From assembly GCF_024206495.1 (NCBI RefSeq), contig NZ_JAMBPQ010000025.1, positions 1 through 64,000 on the forward strand: 64,000 bases of DNA, in the 5' to 3' direction. The first letter of the stretch is position 1. Each line of letters opens with the position of its first letter. The stretch is from Paraburkholderia sp. CNPSo 3272. Lineage in GTDB: Bacteria; Pseudomonadota; Gammaproteobacteria; Burkholderiales; Burkholderiaceae. The notes under the pieces are model-generated. The model was given only the letters and a program-made list of their open reading frames with translations. It ran no database searches and had not been told where the DNA came from. A program made the translations under genes and the position numbers. This document shows positions 45,233 through 53,099 of this stretch, one piece after another.

Positions 45233-46675
45233 ATGTCCACCCAGTCGACCCACCATCACCGCCTCTTTATGGCGCTGGTCGGTGTCATCAGCGCGGCGCT
45301 CAATACGGGCGCGCTCGTGGCGCTGTTGTTGCTGCGCGGACAGAGCGGCGACACGCCCTACACGCGTGCGTTGACCGGCGCATTAGCCGTGGCGGCGTTC
45401 GTCGTGTTTGCGCGCTTTCACCTGATTGCCAGCGCGCGTCATCTCTGGTGGATGCTCGGCCGCGGCGCATGGCGCTGGTGCCGGCTGCCGGTCGCGCTCA
45501 TGGTGCTGCTGTTCGTGACGCATGGCGACAGCGGCACGACGGCCCTGCGCACGCTGGTCGCGCAGTGGGCCATCATTGCGCTGCCGCTGCAGCTCGTCGG
45601 CCTGGCTGTATTGCGCGGCGTGGCCCACAGCGTCAACAACGCGCCCGGCAACCTGCGCCGCGCGGTGTTCTTCGGCATGGGCCGCGAGGCGCGCAAGCTG
45701 AACCTGCGCCTGCAGCGTTCTCCGATTCTCGGTATCCACGTGATGGGCTACTACAACGATGCGCCCGCCACGCCGCGTGACGGGGAAACGCTGCCGCCGT
45801 ATCTCGGCCGCTATGAAGACGCCGCCGTGCGCATCCACGCGAACGACTACGAGATCGTGTTCCTCGCGATGGGGCAGCCCGCGATGGCGCGAGCCGACGC
45901 CGCGCAAGTGAAGGACATCACGGCCGACATCGTGACGCGCCTCTACGATTCGACGGCTGCCATCTATCTCGTGCCCGAGTTGCACTACCTCGAAGACGTC
46001 GCGACGACCGGCGCGGACCTCGCCGGAGTGCCGCTGCTCGCACTGCACGACGTGCCGATTCTGGGGCTTTCGCGCATGCTCAAGCGCGCGGTCGACATTG
46101 CCGGCGCGGCCTTGCTGCTCGCGGTGCTGTGGCCCGTCATGCTCGCGATCGCTCTGGTGATCCGGCTCGATTCGCCGGGCCCGGTGCTGTTCAGGCAGCG
46201 CCGCAACGGCGAGCACGGCCGGGCAATCGTGGTGCACAAATTCCGCTCGATGCACGTCGCGGCGCACAACGAGGGCGATGCGCAAGAGCAGGGCGTGCGC
46301 CAGGCCCGCAGCGGCGACGACCGGATCACGGGCGTGGGGCGCTATTTACGCCGGACTTCGCTTGACGAGTTGCCGCAGCTTTTCAACGTGCTGGGCGGTT
46401 CGATGAGTCTCGTGGGTCCGCGTCCGCATGCGGCGGAGCACAACGAAGAGTACCGGCAGCTGATTCCCGGCTACATGCTGCGCCATAGCGTGAAGCCGGG
46501 CATTACGGGCTGGGCGCAGATCAACGGGCTGCGCGGCTTGACCGATACGCCCGACAAGATGCAACGCCGCGTGGAGTACGACCGTTACTACATCACGCAC
46601 TGGTCGCTGTGGCTCGACCTGCAGATCCTGCTGAAGACGATCCCGTCGATCGTCTCGGGCCGCAATGCGGTTTAA
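45233..46675 (+). CDS. Undecaprenyl-phosphate sugar-1-phosphate transferase (WcaJ/GumD-like)
   Basis: The protein has 480 residues. Four hydrophobic helices in the first 150 residues are followed by a nucleotide-binding-like domain (AVFFGMGREARKLNLRLQRS) and another helix (AGAALLLAVLWPVMLAIALV). The catalytic bacterial sugar transferase domain follows (SPGPVLFRQRRNGEHGRAIV, VHKFRSMH, RRTSLDELPQLFNVLGGSMS, then LVGPRP). This is the polyisoprenyl-phosphate hexose transferase family that starts exopolysaccharide repeat synthesis at the inner membrane. ATG codons at 45185 and 45233 are both possible; the later one gives the usual short amino tail. A WecG-like gene converges from the right. Confidence 0.9.
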   Translation: MSTQSTHHHRLFMALVGVISAALNTGALVALLLLRGQSGDTPYTRALTGALAVAAFVVFARFHLIASARHLWWMLGRGAWRWCRLPVALMVLLFVTHGDSGTTALRTLVAQWAIIALPLQLVGLAVLRGVAHSVNNAPGNLRRAVFFGMGREARKLNLRLQRSPILGIHVMGYYNDAPATPRDGETLPPYLGRYEDAAVRIHANDYEIVFLAMGQPAMARADAAQVKDITADIVTRLYDSTAAIYLVPELHYLEDVATTGADLAGVPLLALHDVPILGLSRMLKRAVDIAGAALLLAVLWPVMLAIALVIRLDSPGPVLFRQRRNGEHGRAIVVHKFRSMHVAAHNEGDAQEQGVRQARSGDDRITGVGRYLRRTSLDELPQLFNVLGGSMSLVGPRPHAAEHNEEYRQLIPGYMLRHSVKPGITGWAQINGLRGLTDTPDKMQRRVEYDRYYITHWSLWLDLQILLKTIPSIVSGRNAV

Positions 46676-46733
46676 CGCTTGCGCCGCGCGAGACGTGGCC
46701 GGACGTGAGCCGGCCGTGCTCGCGTCGGCGGCC

Positions 46734-47558
46734 TTACGCCGTGCTCTGCTGTGCGCGCGCCATGCGCCAGTGACGCCAGAGGATGCCGACGAAGCGGGGG
46801 TCGTCCACGAGGTAGCGGCGCCACAGCCGCGCGGGGTCCTGTTTGATGCGCCAGCACCATTCGAGACCGCAGCGCTGCATCCACGCGGGGGCGCGTTGCT
46901 GCAGACCGATGGCGAACTCGACGGCCGCTCCCGCGCACAGCATGAGCCCGCCTTCCAGCTTGCTGGCGTGATGCAGGGCCCAGCGTTCCTGCTTGGGCAT
47001 GCCGAGGCAAACGAACACGATATCGGGCGCGGCCGCGCTCACGCGTTCGGCCACCGCATCGCCCTCGGGGCCGGTCGGATCGAACGTCATGGAAGGCGCG
47101 ATCACCTCGACGTCGAGGCCCGGATAGTGCTGTGCGAAGCCGTTCAGGAGCGTGGCTTCGTCGCCGGGGCGGCCGCCCACCACCACGACTTTCCAGCCGC
47201 CCGCGCGGGCGCGCTCGCACAGCGCGGGCAACAGGTCCGAGCCGGTCACGCGTTCCGGCAGCGGCGCGCCGAACAGGCGGCTCGCCCAGACCACGGGCAT
47301 GCCGTCCGCGAACAGGAAGTCGGCGGTGCGGTAGAGGCGTTGAAGATCGGGCTGCGTGTCGAGACGCACCAGGTGATCGACGTTCGGCGTGACCGCTACA
47401 CGCGCCCGGCCGTCGCGCTGCAAGGCGGCGGTGCAAAGCACGTCGAGCGCGGTGTCGAACGACACGGCGGCGATGTTGAGGCCGAACAAGGGAATGCTCG
47501 GCTTGAAGACACCCCGTGCGGCCGCCTGCGGCGCCGCTGTTATGTAAGGCGTACTCAT
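46734..47558 (-). CDS. WecG/TagA/CpsF-family glycosyltransferase
   Basis: The 274-residue protein matches the GT26 family: TPNVDHLVRLDTQPDLQRLY, the catalytic Asp in FLFADGMPVVWASRLFG, RVTGSDLLPALCERA, VVVVGGRPGDEATLLNGFAQ and VFVCLGMPKQERWALHHA. It transfers a sugar (often mannosaminuronate, mannosamine or similar) to a lipid-linked intermediate in polysaccharide assembly. The ATG at 47558 is chosen over one 14 codons upstream. It is convergent with the sugar transferase gene and divergent from the GMC oxidoreductase. Confidence 0.9.
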   Translation of the reverse strand: MSTPYITAAPQAAARGVFKPSIPLFGLNIAAVSFDTALDVLCTAALQRDGRARVAVTPNVDHLVRLDTQPDLQRLYRTADFLFADGMPVVWASRLFGAPLPERVTGSDLLPALCERARAGGWKVVVVGGRPGDEATLLNGFAQHYPGLDVEVIAPSMTFDPTGPEGDAVAERVSAAAPDIVFVCLGMPKQERWALHHASKLEGGLMLCAGAAVEFAIGLQQRAPAWMQRCGLEWCWRIKQDPARLWRRYLVDDPRFVGILWRHWRMARAQQSTA

Positions 47559-47866
47559 GTTGTTTTTGTGACCCCGACGTGCGCACACGACGTGAGCCAC
47601 GCACGGCGCCCGTTGAACCGGCGTCGTGCTACCCCGTCATGCGACGTACGTTATGTTTTTTTCTGGTCTCCTGGCTTTTGCCAAGGCGTTTTGGACTTCA
47701 GACAGAATCTTACTGCTGTGTCGGTGCGTCGCGTAATACAACAGTGTTTTTTTAGAGACAAAAATCGGGATGCGTCTGAAATTTCTCTGGTTGCGCCGGT
47801 GGTTGCACGCGAGCGATCGGCTACTATCGCCGCGGCCCGTTTTCCCTTTCCCATACATAACAGACG
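47559..47866. promoter_or_regulatory. 308-bp divergent promoter region in the exopolysaccharide block
   Basis: This AT-rich stretch (with T runs at 47656-47662 and 47745-47752) lies between the divergent WecG-like and GMC genes. No gene is supported. It probably carries two back-to-back promoters; no clear operator was recognised. Confidence 0.35.
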
Positions 47867-49594
47867 ATGATCACCGACGCCCGTGAGATTCCCGCCGGCA
47901 CCACGCTGCGCGCGGACCTGTGCATCGTGGGCGCCGGCGCCGCCGGCATTGCGCTCGCGCTCGCGCTGGAGGAGAGCGGGCTCGACGCGATCGTGCTGGA
48001 AAGCGGCGGGGACGCGCCTGAGCCCGCCACCCAGCAGCTGTACGCGGGCACGGTGGCGAATGCGGCGCTTCATCCGCCGCCGGACAACTACCGCGTGCGG
48101 CGCTTCGGCGGATCGACCACGCTGTGGGGCGGCCGCTGCATGCCGCTCGACGCGCTCGACTTCGAGGCGCGCGATTACATTGCGCACAGCGGCTGGCCGA
48201 TCGCGTTCGCCGATGTGCTGCGCCACTACCCGCAAGCCAACGCGCTGTGCGAAGCGGGCGAATTCGCCTATACGGCCGAAGGCGCGTTCGCGGCGCTGCC
48301 GCGCCCGATGATCGGCGGCTTTGCCAGCGACGTATTTTCGACGCACACGCTCGAGCGCTTCAGCTGCCCGACCGATTTCGGTCAGCGTTACCGGGCGCGC
48401 CTCGCGAAAGGCCGCGTGCGTGTGCTCCAGCATGCGAACCTGTGCCGCTTGCCGATGCTGCCGGGTTCGACGCGACGCGTCGGCGCGGCCCAAGTGCGCG
48501 TACTGAACACGACGGGCGCGACGGATGCGACGGGCGGCGCGACGTTCGAGGTGGCCGCGCGCGCCTACGTGCTCGCGGCCGGCGGTCTCGAAGTGCCGCG
48601 CCTGTTGCTCAACAGCCCGGGGCCGAGCGGCCGGGGGCTCGGCAACGCCCACGACGCGGTGGGCCGCTATTACATGAGCCATCTCGCGGGCACGATCGGC
48701 ACGCTCGATCTCGCGGCGGCGCAGTCCGTGTGGCACGGCTACGAGGTGACGGAAGAGGGCATCTATTGCCGCCGCCGCCTCGCGCTGCGCCCGGAACAGC
48801 AAGCGGCGCTGCGCGCGGGCAACTTCATTGCGCGCCTGCATCATCCGCGCATTCCGGACGCCGGGCACGGCAATGGCATCCTCTCCGCGCTGTATCTCGC
48901 GCGCGGCATCGTGCCGTACGAGTACGCGAAGCGCCTCTACGACGGCACGCCCGAAGGCTATGCGGGCTCCACGCTCGCGCACCTGAATAACGTAGTCGCC
49001 GACGCGCCGAACACGGCGCGTTTCCTGTGGCACTGGCTGCGGCGGCGCACGCTGGCCGCGCGCAAGTTCCCCTCGGTGATCGTGCGGCCCGCGAACCTGC
49101 GCTTCTCGCTCGACTTCCATGCGGAGCAGGAGCCCAATCCGGCGAGCCGCATCACGCTCGGCGACGAAACCGATGCGCTCGGCCTGCGCCGCATTCATGT
49201 GGACTGGCGCTACACGCAACAGGACGTCGCGACCGTGAGCCGCGCGCTCGCCGCGCTCGCGCAAGAGGTCGAGCGGGCGGGCGTGGGCCGTTTCAGCTAT
49301 GACGCCGCGCAGGTCGAAGCCGAAATGACGCGCTACGGGGCGTATGGCGGCCATCACATTGGCACCGCGCGCATGGGGCGCGACGTGCACACGAGCGTGG
49401 TCGATGCCGACTGCCGGCTGCACGAAGCGGACAACGTTTATGTGACGGGCGCCGCCGTGTTTCCGACTTCGGGCCAGGCAAATCCGACCTTGACCATCGT
49501 CGCACTCGCGCTGCGGCTCGCCGAACACCTCAAAGGCGCCGCCGATCTCGGCGCGCTGTCCGTTCCCACTGCAATCCAGCCCGAACCCGCGTGA
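47867..49594 (+). CDS. GMC-family FAD oxidoreductase in exopolysaccharide cluster
   Basis: The 575-residue protein has the FAD Rossmann motif LCIVGAGAAGIALALALEES near residue 18, then NYRVRRFGGSTTLWGGRCMP. The GMC carboxy region is typical: GGHHIGTARMGRDVHTSVVD, the active-site His, then NVYVTGAAVFPTSGQANPTL with the flavin-contacting end. GMC enzymes oxidise alcohols or sugars. No signal peptide is seen, so it is cytoplasmic. The ATG of the following epimerase overlaps its TGA (TGATG). Within an exopolysaccharide block it may oxidise a sugar or a lipid-linked sugar; this is inference. Confidence 0.88.
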   Translation: MITDAREIPAGTTLRADLCIVGAGAAGIALALALEESGLDAIVLESGGDAPEPATQQLYAGTVANAALHPPPDNYRVRRFGGSTTLWGGRCMPLDALDFEARDYIAHSGWPIAFADVLRHYPQANALCEAGEFAYTAEGAFAALPRPMIGGFASDVFSTHTLERFSCPTDFGQRYRARLAKGRVRVLQHANLCRLPMLPGSTRRVGAAQVRVLNTTGATDATGGATFEVAARAYVLAAGGLEVPRLLLNSPGPSGRGLGNAHDAVGRYYMSHLAGTIGTLDLAAAQSVWHGYEVTEEGIYCRRRLALRPEQQAALRAGNFIARLHHPRIPDAGHGNGILSALYLARGIVPYEYAKRLYDGTPEGYAGSTLAHLNNVVADAPNTARFLWHWLRRRTLAARKFPSVIVRPANLRFSLDFHAEQEPNPASRITLGDETDALGLRRIHVDWRYTQQDVATVSRALAALAQEVERAGVGRFSYDAAQVEAEMTRYGAYGGHHIGTARMGRDVHTSVVDADCRLHEADNVYVTGAAVFPTSGQANPTLTIVALALRLAEHLKGAADLGALSVPTAIQPEPA

Positions 49595-50541
49595 TGAAAG
49601 CCCGTACTCTCGTTCTCGGCGCGACCGGTTTTGTCGGCCGCCATCTGGTGAAAGCGCTAAACAGTACCGACTGGGCCGAGCCGATTGCCGCCTCGCGCAG
49701 GCAAGGCATCGGCCTGCGCCGTGTCGATGCCGCGGACCCCGCGTCGCTCGCCGCGGCGCTGGCCGACGTGGACGGCGTGGTCAACTGCGTGGCAGGTGTG
49801 CCGGCGACGATCGTCGCGAATGCGCGCGCGCTGGCTGCCGCGTTGGCGGCACGCGGTGCGCCGCTGCCCGTGGTCCACTTCAGTTCGATGGCGGTGTACG
49901 GCGCCGCCGAAGGCCGTATCGACGAAGCGGCGGCACTCGACGCCGCGAGCTCCTATGGCCATGCGAAGGTCGAGTCGGAGCGACTGCTCGCTGCGCTGCC
50001 TTCGCTCACGATATTGCGCCCGGGCTGCATCTATGGAGGCGGCAGTCCGCAGTGGTCGGCGCGCATTGCGCAACTGCTGCGCGCGAGGCGGCTGGGCGAC
50101 CTCGGCGCCGCAGGCGACGGTTGCAGCAATCTCGTCCACATCGACGACGTCGTGCAAGCGGCGCTGGCCGCGCTGCGCAAACCGGCTGCGGGCGCTCAGG
50201 CCTACAACCTGGCGATGGCGGATGCGCCGCGGTGGAACGAATACTTCGTCGCGTACGCGCGAATTTTGGGGGTCACGCCCGTGGAGCGGATCGGCGCGCG
50301 GCGTCTTGCGCTCGAAACGAAGCTGTGGGCGCCTGCGCTGAAGATTGCCGGGATCGCGGGGCGCAAACTGGGTGGCGTGAAGGTGCCGCCGCCGCTGCCG
50401 TCTTCGCTCGCGCGGCTGTGGCAACAGGACATCCGGCTCGACGCGCGCCGCGCGGAGCTGGCTTTTGATATGACGTGGACGCCGTGGCGCGTCGCGCTGC
50501 AGGCCGAAGCATTCGTGGCGGCGTCGTCGCGCGCGGACTGA
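49594..50541 (+). CDS. NAD-dependent epimerase/dehydratase (extended SDR)
   Basis: The 315-residue protein has an NAD motif at the start (LVLGATGFVGRHLVKALN), then VHFSSMAVYGAAEG and the catalytic Y-x3-K in SSYGHAKVESERLLAALP, followed by LRPGCIYGGGSPQWSARIAQ. It is an extended SDR acting on a nucleotide-sugar or similar compound. Its start overlaps the GMC gene stop, so the two are co-translated. A hairpin, CGCCGAAG with CTTCGGCG (50570-50593), lies just after the gene and may aid transcription termination. Confidence 0.9.
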   Translation: MKARTLVLGATGFVGRHLVKALNSTDWAEPIAASRRQGIGLRRVDAADPASLAAALADVDGVVNCVAGVPATIVANARALAAALAARGAPLPVVHFSSMAVYGAAEGRIDEAAALDAASSYGHAKVESERLLAALPSLTILRPGCIYGGGSPQWSARIAQLLRARRLGDLGAAGDGCSNLVHIDDVVQAALAALRKPAAGAQAYNLAMADAPRWNEYFVAYARILGVTPVERIGARRLALETKLWAPALKIAGIAGRKLGGVKVPPPLPSSLARLWQQDIRLDARRAELAFDMTWTPWRVALQAEAFVAASSRAD

Positions 50542-50569
50542 GCCGGTTGGGTTAGGCCGGGGTCCGGCT

Positions 50570-50593
50570 CGCCGAAGTTTTCGGGCTTCGGCG
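50570..50593 (+). terminator. Possible terminator hairpin after the epimerase
   Basis: A perfect 8-bp stem CGCCGAAG/CTTCGGCG with loop TTTTCGGG lies about 30 bp after the epimerase stop. There is no T tract, so termination strength is doubtful. Confidence 0.4.
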
Positions 50594-50777
50594 CGTCCGC
50601 TATCGTTCGGAGTACTACTAACGTAATTTATGTGCCACATCGTGCCAGGCTTCGACCGGTTCAGGTGCGTGCCAAGGGAGACCGTGCGCTAGTGTTGCCA
50701 TGAGTTAGTGGTGCCGGATCGCGGTGCGACGGCTATTCAGCGGCGACATAAAAAAGCGCGCGTTGCGATCCGGCAAA

Positions 50778-50906
50778 TCAGCGAATTGAGGCCATAAAAA
50801 AGGCCTGTTCGCGACGCAGACGCGCGAGCGCGGCCCATAGAATTTGATCGTAGATCCACTCACGCAGCGTCAGGCGACCGATACCTGTCGGATCGCTTCC
50901 CCACAT
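50778..50906 (-). CDS. Possible 42-residue basic protein divergent from the RAYT-like gene
   Basis: The small ORF begins at an ATG at 50906 with CCGGAAAT upstream and reads MWGSDPTGIGRLTLREWIYD, then QILWAALARLRREQAFFMAS. It has an amphipathic helix-like composition with Trp and basic residues. It starts 21 bp from the start of the RAYT-like gene in the opposite direction. No family is recognised and it may be chance; the ribosome site and protein-like text are the only support. The rest of the 386-bp gap (50542-50927) shows no gene. Confidence 0.3.
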   Translation of the reverse strand: MWGSDPTGIGRLTLREWIYDQILWAALARLRREQAFFMASIR

Positions 50907-50927
50907 CGGATTTCCGGTTAATTCAGC

Positions 50928-51635
50928 ATGACACGGCTTGCACGGCACTACGTCCCAGAACAACCGCAGCACGTTATCTTGCAGGGGCTCAAGGGGCCCG
51001 CATTCCTCGACGAAGGAGATTACCTTTACTTCCTCGCCTGCCTCGCGGACGCCGCGCGCGTCGCCGATCTCGCAGTCCACGCGTGGGTGCTCATGCCCGA
51101 CGCGGTGCAGTTCCTCGTCACGCCCTCGTACGAGTCGAGCGTAGCCATGGCGATGCAGGCGGTTTGCCGCCGCTATGTCGAGACCTTCAATCGCCGCCAC
51201 GGACGCCGCGGTGCGATGTGGCGTGGCGAGTACCGCGCAACCGTGATCGAACCCGACCGCTATTTCCTGCTCGCGAGCCAGGTGATCGATCATGCGCCGG
51301 TGCGCAACCGTCTCGTGGCAGAGCCGGGCAACTATCCGTGGTCGAGCTACACGCACCACGTCGGGCTGCGTGTCGACAGGTTCGTCAAGGACCATCCGCT
51401 CTACCGCGCGCTCGGCAGTACGCCGTTCGAGCGCAACGAGTCTTATCGCGATCTGGGCGCACAGCCTCTCGACGAAGCCGAGGTCAATAACCTGATGCGG
51501 GCGACGCTCGAGGGCTGGGTGCTCGGCAGCGCCGCCTATTGCGAGTGGGCGGCGCAGACCGCCAACCGGCGCTTGATGCCGCTGCTGCTGCGCGACCGGC
51601 CGGCCAAGGTTCGCACGACCGGCGCCCACGCATAA
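50928..51635 (+). CDS. REP-associated tyrosine transposase (RAYT/TnpA_REP) homologue with lost active site
   Basis: The 235-residue protein has the family layout of Y1/HUH REP-associated transposases: MTRLARHYVPEQPQHVILQG, then DEGDYLYFLACLADAA, HAWVLMPDAVQFLVTP, RRHGRRGAMWRGEYRATVIE and PGNYPWSSYTHHVGLRVDRF. In active members the central motif is 'MPNHVHLL' (H-x-H) and the Tyr lies in 'RYIELNPVRA'. Here these read MPDAVQFL and QVIDHAPVRN, so both His and the Tyr are gone. The rest of the fold is intact and the frame undamaged, which suggests a domesticated DNA-binding protein rather than a pseudogene. Confidence 0.82.
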   Translation: MTRLARHYVPEQPQHVILQGLKGPAFLDEGDYLYFLACLADAARVADLAVHAWVLMPDAVQFLVTPSYESSVAMAMQAVCRRYVETFNRRHGRRGAMWRGEYRATVIEPDRYFLLASQVIDHAPVRNRLVAEPGNYPWSSYTHHVGLRVDRFVKDHPLYRALGSTPFERNESYRDLGAQPLDEAEVNNLMRATLEGWVLGSAAYCEWAAQTANRRLMPLLLRDRPAKVRTTGAHA

Positions 51636-51707
51636 CGAGCGACGATGGGTTAGCCGCTGCATAGCGAGCGCAATCACGAGCGCGCGCGTCTTTCGTGGAG
51701 GCGCATA

Positions 51708-52304
51708 ATGAGCGCTCGGCGAATCATCCAGCTATTGTTCATGCGCAGGCGGGAAGTGACCCTCCCATTCTTCACGATAGGCCATTCCGACCGCACCCTC
51801 GACGAATTCATCGGGTTGTTGAGGAGTGCGGATATCGGCATGCTCGTCGACGTGAGAAAAATGCCGAGGTCGAGAACCAACCCGCAATTCAACGAGGAAA
51901 CGCTGCCCGCGGCGCTTGCGGCATGCGATATCTCGTACGAGCACGAAACCGCTCTCGGTGGGCTGCGCGGAAAATCGCGAACCGTCTGCGCGGACATCAA
52001 TGGCTTCTGGATCAACAGCAGCTTTCACCATTACGCCGATTACGCGCTTTCCGAAGCATTTCACGCGGCCGTCGATCGACTGGTCGAACAGGGGCACGCG
52101 AGGCGTTGCGCCGTGATGTGCTCGGAAGCCGTGTGGTGGCGGTGCCACCGACGCATCATCGCCGACTATCTGATCGCGCGCGGTGAAACGGTTCTACACA
52201 TCTTGAGTGCGCAACGGCACGAACCCGCGCAACTGACGGCGGGTGCGGTCGTTCGGCCTGATGGATCGATCGTCTATCCTCCGGCGAACCAGGCGAAAAC
52301 CTGA
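51708..52304 (+). CDS. DUF488 family protein
   Basis: The 198-residue protein contains the DUF488 signature: LPFFTIGHSDRTLDEFIGLL at the start, the DVRKMPRSRTNPQFNE loop and CSEAVWWRCHRRIIADYLIA at the end (C-x-E, then C-H-R-R). The function is not firmly known; Cys and His in conserved places suggest a redox or nuclease-like site. GGAGG at about 51696 sets the start. It is convergent with the small membrane protein gene downstream. Confidence 0.88.
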   Translation: MSARRIIQLLFMRRREVTLPFFTIGHSDRTLDEFIGLLRSADIGMLVDVRKMPRSRTNPQFNEETLPAALAACDISYEHETALGGLRGKSRTVCADINGFWINSSFHHYADYALSEAFHAAVDRLVEQGHARRCAVMCSEAVWWRCHRRIIADYLIARGETVLHILSAQRHEPAQLTAGAVVRPDGSIVYPPANQAKT

Positions 52305-52390
52305 ATTGCCATCCGGGCGATGTCTTCGGCATGCGCGGCTGCCGGGCCGCGAGCGCCAGCATCCGCGGCCTCGCCCATCGCAACCGACGG

Positions 52391-53071
52391 CTAGCCGCCC
52401 AGCGCGATGATCGCCACCGTCAGCACGATCCCAAGCAGCGTCATGGCGAAGCCCGCTTTCATCGCGCCCGCGCCGGTGTAGCGTCCTAGCGCAAAACCGG
52501 CAGTGAAGAGCATCGCGAGCGTGAGTACGCGTGAGATGACGAGCGCCACTGTGTGATCCCTCACGAGGATAAAGGGCAGCGCAACGGGGAACGTCGATAT
52601 GACGACGAGCAGAAAAACGCCCAGTGCCCCAAGGAAGTCATCGCGCTTGAAATGCGCGCGAGGTGGCAGCGTAGGCGCCGCAGCCAGGCGCGCGCGAATC
52701 AACTCGAGTTCTTCATCGTCGACGAGCGGCTCCAGCGCCTTCGGCAACGCGGCGCGCAACGCCCGCACCGCAGCGGCGCGTTCCGGTTCGCGCTTCACGG
52801 TCAAGGCGAGTGTCAGTCGCTGTCCGCGATCCGCGAGTGTGCGGACAAGATACATAACGGCGTCGGCGAGGCCCCAGGCGAGGTTGCATCCGAGCGCGGC
52901 CAGGAACAGTTTGCGGCCGGCGTCCTCGCCCGCTGTGACGGCCTTGACCGCGCCGACGAACGTCAACGCCATGAACAGGCCAAAGCACAGTTCGGTCACG
53001 CGCTCGACCGTATTGAGTACGGGCTCGCGCTTTTCGGCCGCGCTCTGCTGTGTCGGAGTAGTGGTATTCAT
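52391..53071 (-). CDS. Membrane protein resembling VIT/CCC1 family
   Basis: The protein has 226 residues from the ATG at 53071 (AGAGGCCAT upstream). It has five hydrophobic segments: two near the amino end (LCFGLFMALTFVGAVKAVTA and FLAALGCNLAWGLADAVMYL), a charged cytoplasmic stretch of about 75 residues, then three (FLLVVISTFPVALPFILV, ISRVLTLAMLFTAGFALG and the carboxy helix). This 2+3 layout is that of VIT1/CCC1 iron/manganese transporters, but their metal-binding Glu/Met residues are not obvious. It lies 28 bp after the SulP gene and is probably co-transcribed. Confidence 0.6.
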   Translation of the reverse strand: MNTTTPTQQSAAEKREPVLNTVERVTELCFGLFMALTFVGAVKAVTAGEDAGRKLFLAALGCNLAWGLADAVMYLVRTLADRGQRLTLALTVKREPERAAAVRALRAALPKALEPLVDDEELELIRARLAAAPTLPPRAHFKRDDFLGALGVFLLVVISTFPVALPFILVRDHTVALVISRVLTLAMLFTAGFALGRYTGAGAMKAGFAMTLLGIVLTVAIIALGG

Positions 53072-53099
53072 ATGGCCTCTTGCAAGAGGAGATGAGCGC

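Noticed and set aside
50928..51635. Active REP-associated transposase with its REP palindromes
   Set aside because: Catalytic His pair and Tyr are missing and no flanking REP-type palindromes were found.
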